DNA from: Rubrivivax sp.
Lineage (GTDB): Bacteria > Pseudomonadota > Gammaproteobacteria > Burkholderiales > Burkholderiaceae_C
DNA: 64,000 nucleotides
Direction of reading: 5' to 3'
Assembly: GCA_016707445.1 (NCBI GenBank)
Contig: JADJHR010000019.1
Span: 186,001 to 250,000, forward strand
Position numbers and translations under genes: made by a program
The notes under the pieces: generated by a model
Told to the model about the DNA's origin: nothing
Seen by the model: only the letters and a program-made list of their open reading frames with translations
Databases searched by the model: none
Shown here: in pieces, positions 25,286 through 32,764 of the stretch
Numbering within the stretch: the first letter of the stretch is position 1
Layout of the letters: every line of letters begins with the position of its first letter

Positions 25286-26170
25286 ATGTCAGCCATGACA
25301 CCCGCGGGCAGCACGCCCTATTACTTCATTCCTGCGCCTTCGCGGCATCCGGTGATGGTGGCCTTCGGGCTGCTGCTGGTCATCTTTGGCGCCAGCCAGT
25401 GGATCAACGGCATCGACTGGGGTGCCTACGTGTTTCTGGTCGGCTTGGTGGTCTGGCTGTCGGTGCTGTTCCAGTGGTTCAGCCAGGCCATCGGCGAAAG
25501 CGAAGGTGGCCAGTACTCCGCGCGCGTCGACGTGTCGTACCGCTGGAGCATGAGCTGGTTCATCTTCTCCGAGGTCATGTTCTTCGCGGCATTCTTCGGT
25601 GCGCTGTACTGGGCGCGCGTGCATTCGGTACCGACGCTGGGCAACCTGGATCACCAGTTGCTGTGGCCTGATTTCAAGGCCATCTGGCCGAGTGCCGGTG
25701 GTGGTGTCACGGCGTCACCGACCGGCACGGTCGAACCCTTCAGCACGATCGGCCCCTGGCCGCTTCCGACCATCAACACCGGCTTGCTGCTGACCTCGGG
25801 CGTCACCTTGACGATCGCGCACCACGCGCTGATCGCCGGCCAGCGTGGCAAGACGATCTTCTGGATGTGGGTCACGGTGATGCTGGGCGCCACCTTCGTG
25901 TGCGTGCAGGCCTACGAGTACATGCACGCCTACCGGGACCTGAACCTCAAGCTCAGCTCGGGCATCTTCGGCTCCACCTTCTTCATGCTGACCGGCTTCC
26001 ACGGTTTTCACGTGTTCGTCGGCATGCTGATGCTGACCTTCATCACGCTGCGGCTGATGAAGGGGCACTTCACGCCTGCGCGTCATTTCGGCTTCGAAGG
26101 CGCCGCCTGGTACTGGCACTTCGTCGACGTGGTCTGGCTGGGCCTGTACTTCCTGGTGTACTGGCTCTGA
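25286..26170 (+). CDS. coxC: Cytochrome c oxidase subunit III
   Basis: 294 residues with seven membrane helices. Start chosen at the ATG at 25286, preceded by AGGAG at 25271-25275. Landmarks are FFIPAPSRHPV at the N-terminus, SEVMFFAAFFGALYW, the conserved EYMHA helix and the C-terminal AAWYWHFVDVVWLGLYFLVYW. Subunit III stabilises subunit I and sustains proton uptake. It closes the structural part of the oxidase operon; a strong hairpin follows 22 bp after the stop. Confidence 0.97.
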   Translation: MSAMTPAGSTPYYFIPAPSRHPVMVAFGLLLVIFGASQWINGIDWGAYVFLVGLVVWLSVLFQWFSQAIGESEGGQYSARVDVSYRWSMSWFIFSEVMFFAAFFGALYWARVHSVPTLGNLDHQLLWPDFKAIWPSAGGGVTASPTGTVEPFSTIGPWPLPTINTGLLLTSGVTLTIAHHALIAGQRGKTIFWMWVTVMLGATFVCVQAYEYMHAYRDLNLKLSSGIFGSTFFMLTGFHGFHVFVGMLMLTFITLRLMKGHFTPARHFGFEGAAWYWHFVDVVWLGLYFLVYWL

Positions 26171-26192
26171 CCGGTCCTGCGCCTGGTCTTGT

Positions 26193-26217
26193 CGAACGCC
26201 GCCTCGTGCGGCGTTCG
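26193..26217. terminator. Strong hairpin after coxC
   Basis: Perfect 10-bp stem, cgaacgccgc and gcggcgttcg, with loop ctcgt, 22 bp after the coxC stop and just past the end of the opposing small gene. Downstream only acttt follows, so the T-tract is weak. Its place between convergent genes fits a bidirectional terminator that could also lower readthrough into the SURF1-ctaA-ctaB genes. Confidence 0.6.
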
Positions 26218-26247
26218 CACTTTGGGATTCTGTGCCCGTGCCGGAAA

Positions 26248-26469
26248 TCAGCCGCCCGTCGGCAAGCCGCCGGGCTTGACCCAGCCCAGAGCCCAGCCGA
26301 GCATCACGAACAGGAACAGCGCGATCGAAAGGCCGACACGCACCGCGAGCGCGCGCGCCATCTGGCGATCGCTGCCTTCGCCGTCCTTGCGCCGGCGCAG
26401 CATGAACACGCCGGCGCTGGCCAGTGCGCCCAGGACCAGCAGCAGCATCACCACCATCACGATTTTCAT
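26248..26469 (-). CDS. Twin transmembrane small protein
   Basis: 73 residues with two hydrophobic helices (MKIVMVVMLLLVLGALASAGVF is the first; LSIALFLFVMLGWALGWV the second) joined by a basic loop RRRKDGEGSDRQMARAL. This twin-helix form with a central RRRK loop and a GW near the end is seen in short proteins next to cox genes in betaproteobacteria. It is the only gene on the minus strand within the oxidase block. No function known. Confidence 0.75.
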   Translation of the reverse strand: MKIVMVVMLLLVLGALASAGVFMLRRRKDGEGSDRQMARALAVRVGLSIALFLFVMLGWALGWVKPGGLPTGG

Positions 26470-26541
26470 GCTTCAAGCGTACTCCATCGGCCAGACCGAC
26501 CGGGCGGCTCGGGCATGAATCCGAGACGCGGAACCTAGAGC

Positions 26542-27267
26542 GTGACAGCCCTGCGGTCCTGGCTGGTGCTGTTGGCTGCCGTGCTGGCGGTGGCTGTCAC
26601 GGCCCGGCTGGGCATGTGGCAGCTGGACCGCGCCGCGCAGAAGACGACGCTGCAGCAGGCACACGACCACCTGGGCAAATTGCCACCGCTGGAAGGCGCC
26701 GCGCTCGCGCGCGACGCTTCGGCGGTGGCCGTACAAGCGTCGCGCAAAGCTGCTGTCGACGGCGTTTGGCAGCCCGAAGAGACGGTCTACCTGGACAACC
26801 GGGTGATGGCCGGTCGTACCGGGTTCTATGTCGTCACGCCGCTGCGGCTGGACGATGGCCACGCGGTGCTGGTGCAACGTGGCTGGCTGCCACGCAATCA
26901 GGCCGACCGCACGCAGATTGCACCGTATCGCACGCCAGTCGGACGGGTTCGCGTTGAAGGCCATATCGCCCCCACGCTTTCACGGCTGTATGAGTTGGGT
27001 CACGCGGCGTCGGGCGCGATCCGGCAGAATCTCGATCTTGCCGAGCATGCGCTGCAGACCCGACTGGCCCTGCTGCCGCTGGTCATCGTGCAGGACGATG
27101 ACGCTTCGCAGGCCGGCGACGGCCTGCTGCGCCAATGGCCCCAGCCGGCGTCCGACGTGTCCAAGAACTACGGCTACGCCTTCCAATGGTTCAGCCTGAG
27201 CCTGCTGGCCGCCACTTTGTATGTCTGGTTCCAAATCATCCGCCCCCGACGTCGCGCCCACTGCTGA
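26542..27267 (+). CDS. SURF1 family cytochrome oxidase biogenesis protein
   Basis: 241 residues from a GTG start. It has the two terminal membrane helices (WLVLLAAVLAVAVTARLGMWQL and YAFQWFSLSLLAATLYVWF) around a periplasmic domain, the SURF1 fold. The family signatures LGMWQLDRAAQK, a VYLDNRVMAGRTGFYVVTPL block, VQRGWLPRN and KNYGYAFQWF are present. SURF1 assists heme a insertion into subunit I. The next gene begins 10 bp after its stop or inside its last codons. Confidence 0.93.
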   Translation: MTALRSWLVLLAAVLAVAVTARLGMWQLDRAAQKTTLQQAHDHLGKLPPLEGAALARDASAVAVQASRKAAVDGVWQPEETVYLDNRVMAGRTGFYVVTPLRLDDGHAVLVQRGWLPRNQADRTQIAPYRTPVGRVRVEGHIAPTLSRLYELGHAASGAIRQNLDLAEHALQTRLALLPLVIVQDDDASQAGDGLLRQWPQPASDVSKNYGYAFQWFSLSLLAATLYVWFQIIRPRRRAHC

Positions 27268-27277
27268 AGCCCTGCGC

Positions 27278-27922
27278 ATGACGGTTTACGACCTGGCGGG
27301 GGCAGCGGGCGACGCGCCAACCCGGCGACCGACGCTGGGCCGCGTGAAGATGCTGCTGGTGCTGCTGGTGTGTGCCTCGCCGGTGATTGCCTCGTATCTG
27401 ACCTATTTCCTGATCAAGCCCGACGGCCGAACCAACTACGGCAGCCTGATCGTGCCGACACGGTCGATACCGACGGTGGACCTGCATCGGCTCGACGGCC
27501 AGGTGGTGCCGGCCCCGGCACTCAAGGGGCAATGGCTGCTGGTGGCCGTGGGGCCGGCGGCCTGCGATGGCGCTTGCGAGAAGCGCCTTTTTGCTCAGCG
27601 ACAGCTGCGCGAGATGCTGGGGCGCGAACGCGAACGGCTGGAAAAGCTGTGGTTCGTCACCGACGACGCCAAGCCGTCGCCGACGCTGTTGGCAGCGCTG
27701 CTGGCGCCGCCCGAGGTGACGCTGCTGCGCTACCCGCGCCAGGCGCTGACGCAATGGCTGACGCCTGAGCCCGGGCAGCAGCTGGAGGATCACCTCTACC
27801 TGGTCGATCCGATGGGTGAATGGATGATGCGCTTCCCGGTTGAATTCGATCCTGCCAAGGTCAAGCGCGACATCGACCGCCTGCTGCGCGCAGCGAGTTC
27901 ATGGGACCGTGCGGGTCGCTGA
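27278..27922 (+). CDS. Sco-like membrane-anchored thioredoxin-fold protein of the cox operon
   Basis: 214 residues from ATG 27278; an ATG at 27221 inside SURF1 would add 19. One N-terminal helix (MLLVLLVCASPVIASYLTYF) is followed by a periplasmic domain: GQWLLVAVGPAACDGACEKRL has a CxxxC in the position of the copper motif of Sco proteins, and HLYLVDPMGEWMMRFP matches the strand after the third ligand. Overall similarity to Sco is weak. It may be a second copper or thiol chaperone for CuA; such genes between SURF1 and ctaA are usually annotated only as cytochrome oxidase-associated membrane proteins. Confidence 0.72.
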   Translation: MTVYDLAGAAGDAPTRRPTLGRVKMLLVLLVCASPVIASYLTYFLIKPDGRTNYGSLIVPTRSIPTVDLHRLDGQVVPAPALKGQWLLVAVGPAACDGACEKRLFAQRQLREMLGRERERLEKLWFVTDDAKPSPTLLAALLAPPEVTLLRYPRQALTQWLTPEPGQQLEDHLYLVDPMGEWMMRFPVEFDPAKVKRDIDRLLRAASSWDRAGR

Positions 27923-27928
27923 GCGGCG

Positions 27929-29059
27929 ATGATCAACACCGTCGATTTCAGCCCCACGCTGCGTCTGCTGCTGCTGGCTGCCGTGGGCGCCTTGCTGCCG
28001 TTGTCCTGGATCTGGTTACGGCGACGGCGCGGCGAATTGGGTTCGCGGCTGGCCATGCTGACGGCGCTGACGCTGTTCCTGACCTTTGACCTGATCGTCT
28101 TCGGTGCGTTCACGCGCCTGACCGATTCCGGTCTGGGCTGCCCGGACTGGCCGGGCTGCTACGGCCATGCCAGCCCCTTCGGCGCGCACGCGCCCATCAC
28201 CGAGGCGCAGGCCGCGATGCCTACCGGCCCGGTGACACATTCAAAGGCCTGGATCGAGATGATCCACCGCTACCTGGCCATGGTGGTCGGCGCGCTGTGT
28301 CTGGTGATGGCGGTTGCCAGTTGGGCCGAACGGCGCAGCCTGCGGCATTCACCCTGGTGGGCCAGCCTGACCCTGATCTGGGTGATCGTGCAGGGCTTGT
28401 TCGGCAAGTACACGGTCACGCTCAAGCTGTACCCGGCCATCGTCACCTTGCACCTGCTGGGCGCCCTGGTGCTGCTGGCACTGCTGGCTGTGCAGCGTGA
28501 ATCGTTTCTGGCGCGTCCGGTCGCGCTGTCGGCAGGGCTGCGCCGTGCCGCCTGGGTGGTACTGGGCCTGGTGGTGCTGCAGGTGGCACTGGGTGGCTGG
28601 GTGAGCACCAACTACGCCGTTCTGGCCTGCAGCGGTTTCCCGTCTTGCAACGGCAGCTGGTGGCCAATCGCCGACTATGGCAACGGGTTCACGCTGCTGC
28701 GCGACCTGGGCCACACAGGCCAAGGCGAGTTGCTGCCGCTGGAGGCACTGGTTGCCATTCATTGGGTGCACCGGCTGTTTGCCGTCATCGTGCTGCTGGC
28801 GCTGCTGGCGCTGGCGCGGGCCCTGTACCGTGCCGACGGCGGGCTGGGGCGAAGCTGGGGGCTCGGCTTGCTGCTGCTGGCGCTGGCGCAGTTGCTGACC
28901 GGTGTGTCCAATGTCGTGTTGCAGTGGCCGATCGTCGCTGCGTTGTTGCACACGGCGGGCGCGGCGGCCATGGTGCTGCTGCTCACGCTGCTGCTCGCGC
29001 GCTCGGCCGACCCTGCGCCGGCGCGGGTTGGTTCGGGTTTGCGTTCGGGGCTTGCCTAG
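27929..29059 (+). CDS. ctaA: Heme A synthase (COX15/CtaA family)
   Basis: 376 residues, eight membrane helices. It oxidises the C8 methyl of heme O to the formyl of heme A. Conserved heme-ligand regions are GAFTRLTDSGLGCPDWPGCYG, with the paired Cys loop, EMIHRYLAMVVG, TLHLLGALVLL, WVHRLFAVIV and the late LLHTAGAAAMV. The second Cys loop, LACSGFPSCNG, is also intact. It starts 6 bp after the Sco-like gene and is followed by ctaB, its pathway partner. Confidence 0.96.
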   Translation: MINTVDFSPTLRLLLLAAVGALLPLSWIWLRRRRGELGSRLAMLTALTLFLTFDLIVFGAFTRLTDSGLGCPDWPGCYGHASPFGAHAPITEAQAAMPTGPVTHSKAWIEMIHRYLAMVVGALCLVMAVASWAERRSLRHSPWWASLTLIWVIVQGLFGKYTVTLKLYPAIVTLHLLGALVLLALLAVQRESFLARPVALSAGLRRAAWVVLGLVVLQVALGGWVSTNYAVLACSGFPSCNGSWWPIADYGNGFTLLRDLGHTGQGELLPLEALVAIHWVHRLFAVIVLLALLALARALYRADGGLGRSWGLGLLLLALAQLLTGVSNVVLQWPIVAALLHTAGAAAMVLLLTLLLARSADPAPARVGSGLRSGLA

Positions 29060-29072
29060 AATCTCCCAACCC

Positions 29073-29990
29073 ATGAGCACCACCCTTGCCGCCCCCTCGC
29101 ACACGCCGTCGCGCTGGGCCCAGTACTACGCGCTGACCAAGCCGCGCGTGGTGCAGCTCATCGTGTTCTGTGCCGCCATCGGCATGTTGCTGGCCGAGCC
29201 GGGGTGGCCCGACCTGGCCAAGGCGGTGCCGGCAACCGTGGGCATCTGGCTGGTAGCGGCGGCCGCCGCCGCCTTCAATTGCCTTGTCGAGCAGAAGATC
29301 GACGCCCGCATGGTGCGTACGGCGTGGCGGCCCACGGCCAAGGGGCAGCTCAGCGACTGGCAGACGCTGCTGTTTTCCGGCGTGCTGTGCGCTACCGGCA
29401 GCGCTGTCTTGTGGTGGTGGGTGAATGCGTTGACGATGTGGCTGACCTTCGCCACCTTCGTCGGCTACGCAGTGATCTACACCGTCGTGCTCAAGCCACT
29501 GACACCGCAGAACATCGTGATCGGCGGCGCCTCGGGCGCGATGCCACCGGTGCTGGGCTGGGCCGCGATGCGCGGAGAAGTCGGTGCCGAGGCGATGTTG
29601 TTGTGCCTGATCATCTTTCTGTGGACACCCCCGCACTTCTGGGCGCTGGCGCTGTACCGGACCGAGGACTACCGAAAGGCCGGGCTGCCCATGCTGCCGG
29701 TCACGCACGGATCGGCGTTCACGCGACTGCAGGTGCTGCTGTACACGCTGGTGCTGTTTGCCGCCACCTTGCTGCCCTTCATTCACGGCATGAGCGGCTG
29801 GATCTACCTGCTGGCCGCTGTGGCGCTGGGCCTGCGGTTCATCCATTACGCCTATCGCCTCTGGCGCGATTACAGCGACGTGCTGGCGCGGCAGACCTTT
29901 CGTTTTTCGATCTGGCACCTGTCGCTGCTGTTCGCGGCGCTGCTGGTCGACCACTACCTGACACCATGGTTGCACCGAATCGTCGCTTGA
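29073..29990 (+). CDS. ctaB: Protoheme IX farnesyltransferase (heme O synthase)
   Basis: 305 residues, a UbiA-type prenyltransferase with several membrane helices. It attaches farnesyl to heme B. The first Asp-rich-type region is FNCLVEQKIDARMVRTAWRP, where the usual NxxxDxxxD appears as N..EQKID; the second loop, LWTPPHFWALALYRTEDYRK, is characteristic of CyoE/CtaB, as is ALTKPRVVQLIVF at the start. It lies 13 bp after ctaA and its stop overlaps the Sco gene. Confidence 0.96.
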   Translation: MSTTLAAPSHTPSRWAQYYALTKPRVVQLIVFCAAIGMLLAEPGWPDLAKAVPATVGIWLVAAAAAAFNCLVEQKIDARMVRTAWRPTAKGQLSDWQTLLFSGVLCATGSAVLWWWVNALTMWLTFATFVGYAVIYTVVLKPLTPQNIVIGGASGAMPPVLGWAAMRGEVGAEAMLLCLIIFLWTPPHFWALALYRTEDYRKAGLPMLPVTHGSAFTRLQVLLYTLVLFAATLLPFIHGMSGWIYLLAAVALGLRFIHYAYRLWRDYSDVLARQTFRFSIWHLSLLFAALLVDHYLTPWLHRIVA

Positions 29991-30583
29991 TGCTGGCCGG
30001 GGCTGCCGCTGCCGTCTTGCTGGTCGGCTGCGACCGCCTGCGACCCGGGGCGTCGAAGGCCTCGTTCAAGGGCATCGACATCACCGGCGCCGACTATGCG
30101 CAAACGCTCGATCTGAGCGACGTCGATGGTCGCCCGCGCAGCCTGGCCGACTTCAAGGGCAAGGTCACCGTGGTCTTCTTCGGCTACACGCAATGCCCCG
30201 ATGTCTGCCCGACGACGCTGGCCGAGCTGGCCCAGGTGAAAAAGGCGCTGGGCGAGGATGGCAAGCGAGTGCAGGGGATTTTCGTCACGGTCGACCCCGA
30301 GCGCGACACGGCCGAGGTGCTGAAGGCCTATGTCGGCAGCTTCGGTGCCGACTTCGTCGCACTGCGCGGCGACGCCGAGCAGACGCAGGCCGCGGCCAAG
30401 GAGTTCAAGGTCTTCTACGCCAAGGTGCCGGGCAAGACCGACAGCAGCTATACGGTGGACCACACCGCCGGGTCCTACGTGTTCGACACGAACGGCCACA
30501 TCCGCCTGTTCACGCGTTACGGCACGGGTGCCGATGCGCTGGTGTCCGACCTGAAGATCCTGCTCGCCGAATCGGCGGGTTGA
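29966..30583 (+). CDS. Sco1/SenC/PrrC family copper chaperone (lipoprotein)
   Basis: 205 residues from ATG 29966, which lies inside the end of ctaB; ATG 29990 is an alternative. The N-terminus has two Arg, a hydrophobic stretch and a lipobox LVGC, so the protein is probably lipid-anchored in the periplasm. The thioredoxin fold carries the copper site: CPDVC in FFGYTQCPDVCPTTLAEL and the distal His in YTVDHTAGSYVFD. It delivers copper to the CuA centre of CoxB or protects thiols. Last gene of the oxidase block. Confidence 0.94.
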   Translation: MVAPNRRLMLAGAAAAVLLVGCDRLRPGASKASFKGIDITGADYAQTLDLSDVDGRPRSLADFKGKVTVVFFGYTQCPDVCPTTLAELAQVKKALGEDGKRVQGIFVTVDPERDTAEVLKAYVGSFGADFVALRGDAEQTQAAAKEFKVFYAKVPGKTDSSYTVDHTAGSYVFDTNGHIRLFTRYGTGADALVSDLKILLAESAG

Positions 30584-30590
30584 AGCAGCT

Positions 30591-30614
30591 GCGCAACGCC
30601 TTGCGGCGTCGCGC
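30591..30614. terminator. Hairpin between convergent sco and rpoH
   Basis: Arms gcgcaacgcc and ggcgtcgcgc, loop ttgc: a 9-bp pairing with one A-C mismatch, 8 bp after the sco stop and 13 bp before the rpoH stop on the other strand. No T-tract. Confidence 0.45.
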
Positions 30615-30626
30615 GTCCGTCAGGCC

Positions 30627-31550
30627 TCAGGCGGTGGCTTCCAGCGCCTTGCGCATCTTCTTCATTGCCGCCACCTCGATCTGGCGGATGCGCTCGGCCG
30701 ACACACCGTATTCGTTGGCCAGCTGGTGCAGCGTCAGGCCACCCGAGCTGTCGTCGTTCACGTTCAGCCAGCGCTCTTCGACGATGCGACGGCTGCGGTC
30801 GTCAAGTGCCCCGAGTGCATGCACGATGCCGTCGCTGGCCAGCCAGTCGCGGCGGCGCGCTTCCAGCGCACGGGTGGGCTCATGCGTCTCGTCGGCCAGG
30901 TAGGCGATCGGCGCGTAGCTTTCCTCGCCGTCATCGGTCTGCGGTTCCAGCGCCACGTCACCGCCAGCCATGCGCGTTTCCATCTCGATCACGTCGGACG
31001 GTTTGACGTTGAGCTGGCTGGCCATGGCCTCGATCTCGGCGTTGGTCAGGGAATGGCGGTGTGTGTCGCCATCGGCCGCTTCGCTCTTCAGACCCTGCTT
31101 CATCGAACGCAGGTTGAAGAACAGCTTGCGCTGCGACTTGGTCGTGGCGACCTTGACCATGCGCCAGTTCTTCAGGATGTACTCATGGATCTCGGCCTTG
31201 ATCCAGTGCATCGCGTAGCTCACCAGGCGCACGCCCTGTTCGGGGTCGAATCGCTTGACGGCCTTCATCAGGCCCACGTTGCCTTCCTGGATCAGGTCGC
31301 CTTGCGGCAGGCCGTAACCCAGGTACTGGCGCGAGATCGACACCACCAGGCGCAGATGCGACAGCACCAGCTGCCCGGCAGCCTGGATGTCGCCGCTTTC
31401 GCGCAGCCGGCGGCCAAGTGAAACCTCTTCGGGCTGGGTCAGCATCGGCAGCCGATTGACGGCAGAGATGTACGCATCGAGATTGCCCAGTGAGGGTACG
31501 ACGCCCCAGGGGTTGCTGACGGACAAGGCGGTGCTGGAGGTGGTGTTCAT
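30627..31550 (-). CDS. rpoH: RNA polymerase sigma-32 factor RpoH
   Basis: 307 residues from the ATG at 31550 (MNTTSSTALSVSNPWG). Region 2 holds LVLSHLRLVVSISRQYLGYG and the RpoH-typical QEGNVGLMKAVKRFDPEQG, followed by the RpoH-box-like segment QRKLFFNLRSMKQ. Region 4 ends in LTLHQLANEYGVSAERIRQIE, a helix-turn-helix for the -35 element. It directs heat-shock transcription. The gene is oppositely oriented to the cox operon and has a CIRCE-type operator over its promoter. Confidence 0.97.
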   Translation of the reverse strand: MNTTSSTALSVSNPWGVVPSLGNLDAYISAVNRLPMLTQPEEVSLGRRLRESGDIQAAGQLVLSHLRLVVSISRQYLGYGLPQGDLIQEGNVGLMKAVKRFDPEQGVRLVSYAMHWIKAEIHEYILKNWRMVKVATTKSQRKLFFNLRSMKQGLKSEAADGDTHRHSLTNAEIEAMASQLNVKPSDVIEMETRMAGGDVALEPQTDDGEESYAPIAYLADETHEPTRALEARRRDWLASDGIVHALGALDDRSRRIVEERWLNVNDDSSGGLTLHQLANEYGVSAERIRQIEVAAMKKMRKALEATA

Positions 31551-31588
31551 GGTCGTTGGGATCCGTTTTCGAATTCCTAAGTTCCCCC

Positions 31589-31618
31589 ATATTAGCACTC
31601 GACGTCTTGGAGTGCTGA
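31589..31618 (-). promoter_or_regulatory. CIRCE-type HrcA operator and -10 box of rpoH
   Basis: The sequence ttagcactc (31592-31600), nine bases, gagtgctga (31610-31618) matches the CIRCE consensus TTAGCACTC-N9-GAGTGCTAA at 17 of 18 positions. On the minus strand TAATAT (31594-31589) is a good -10 box, so the operator covers the spacer and -35 region. HrcA would repress rpoH until heat shock. HrcA/CIRCE control of rpoH has been proposed for betaproteobacteria by comparative genomics, which agrees with this site. Confidence 0.85.
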
Positions 31619-31635
31619 CGGAACAAACACCCTCG

Positions 31636-31680
31636 ATTTGACGGCCTTTTCTACATCAGCATGTGCTCACATCGTCAAAT
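31636..31680. repeat. Inverted repeat ATTTGACG / CGTCAAAT at the end of the dehydrogenase gene
   Basis: Two perfect 8-bp arms, atttgacg (31636-31643) and cgtcaaat (31673-31680), 29 bp apart. The right arm overlaps the stop of the minus-strand dehydrogenase gene. A short inner dyad gatgtgagcacat lies in the loop. It could form a branched 3' structure that ends that transcript before the rpoH promoter, or be an operator. Confidence 0.35.
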
Positions 31681-32751
31681 ACCGGCGGCCACCTGTTCAG
31701 CCAGTGCTCGACCCACGGCCCCGGTGTCGGCGTGGCCACCCAGGTCGGGGGTGCGCGGGCCGTCGCGCAGCACGGTCTCGATCGCCCGCAGCACGGCGTC
31801 GTGGGCGTCGCGGTGGCCCAGGAAGTCGAGCATCATCGCCGCGCTCCAGATCATCGCCACCGGGTTGGCGATCGCCTTGCCGTAGATGTCCGGTGCCGAG
31901 CCATGGACCGGCTCGAACAGGCTGGGGAACTTGCGTTCCGGATTGAGGTTGGCGCTGGGGGCGATGCCGATGGTGCCGGTGCAGGCTGGCCCCAGGTCGG
32001 ACAGGATGTCACCGAACAGGTTGGTCGCGGCCACCACGTCGAAGCGCTGCGGCTGCAGCACGAAGCGTGCCGCCAGGATGTCGATGTGCTGCTTGTCCCA
32101 GCTGATGTCCGGGAATCGTGCCGCCGCCTCCGCTGCGCGCTCGTCCCACCAGGGCATGCTGATCGCGATGCCGTTGCTCTTGGTCGCCACCGTCACATGC
32201 TTGCGCGGCCGGGTGCGCGCCAGTTCGAAGGCGTAGTTCAGCAGCCGCTCGCTGCCCAGGCGGGTGAACACGCTTTCCTGCAGCACGAACTCGCGCTCGG
32301 TGCCGGCGAACATCACGCCGCCGACGGCGCTGTACTCGCCTTCGGTGTTCTCGCGCACGATCAGCATGTCGATGTCGCCGGCCTTGCGCCCGGCCAGGGG
32401 GCAGGGCACGCCGTCGAACAGCCGCGCCGGTCGCAGGTTGATGTACTGGTCGAACTCACGCCGGAACTTCAGCAGGCTGCCCCACAGCGACACATGGTCG
32501 GGAACGCTCGCCGGCCAGCCGACCGCGCCGAAGAGGAGCGCATCCATGCCTTGCAGCTGCGCCTTCCAGCCGTCGGGCATCATCTGCCCGGTCTTCGCAT
32601 ACCAGTCGCAACTGGCCCATTCGATCGGTGTGACCTCGATCGAGATGCCAAAGCGCTTTGCCGCGGCTTGCAGCACGCGCAGGCCCTCGGGCATCACTTC
32701 TCGGCCGATGCCATCGCCGGGGATGGCGGCAATGCGGTATGTCTTGCTCAT
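31675..32751 (-). CDS. Tartrate dehydrogenase/D-malate dehydrogenase family (isopropylmalate dehydrogenase fold)
   Basis: 358 residues. It is a beta-decarboxylating dehydrogenase: IAAIPGDGIGREVMPEGL at the N-terminus, NLRPARLFDGVPCPL for the R-group Arg, IVRENTEGEYSAVGG, the catalytic Lys in TKSNGI, and NLFGDILSDLG with metal-binding Asp; EPVHGSAPDIYGK binds NAD. The sequence ASCDWYAKTGQMMP is the type found in tartrate dehydrogenase/D-malate oxidases rather than LeuB. Likely use is growth on D-malate or tartrate. The next gene upstream, ychF, ends 13 bp away. Confidence 0.88.
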   Translation of the reverse strand: MSKTYRIAAIPGDGIGREVMPEGLRVLQAAAKRFGISIEVTPIEWASCDWYAKTGQMMPDGWKAQLQGMDALLFGAVGWPASVPDHVSLWGSLLKFRREFDQYINLRPARLFDGVPCPLAGRKAGDIDMLIVRENTEGEYSAVGGVMFAGTEREFVLQESVFTRLGSERLLNYAFELARTRPRKHVTVATKSNGIAISMPWWDERAAEAAARFPDISWDKQHIDILAARFVLQPQRFDVVAATNLFGDILSDLGPACTGTIGIAPSANLNPERKFPSLFEPVHGSAPDIYGKAIANPVAMIWSAAMMLDFLGHRDAHDAVLRAIETVLRDGPRTPDLGGHADTGAVGRALAEQVAAGI

Positions 32752-32764
32752 GGCGGCCTCGGCG

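Noticed and set aside
31568..31593. CCCCATATT reading in plus direction, like a sigma-32 -10 box
   Set aside because: The matching -35 (TTCGAA) is poor and only 11 bp away, and no plus-strand gene follows until 34830.
31560..31600. GGAACTT on the minus strand before rpoH, like a sigma-E -35 box of the E. coli rpoH P3 promoter
   Set aside because: No acceptable -10 (TCTGA-like) follows at 15-17 bp; it would place the start site almost on the ATG, while TAATAT with CIRCE fits better.
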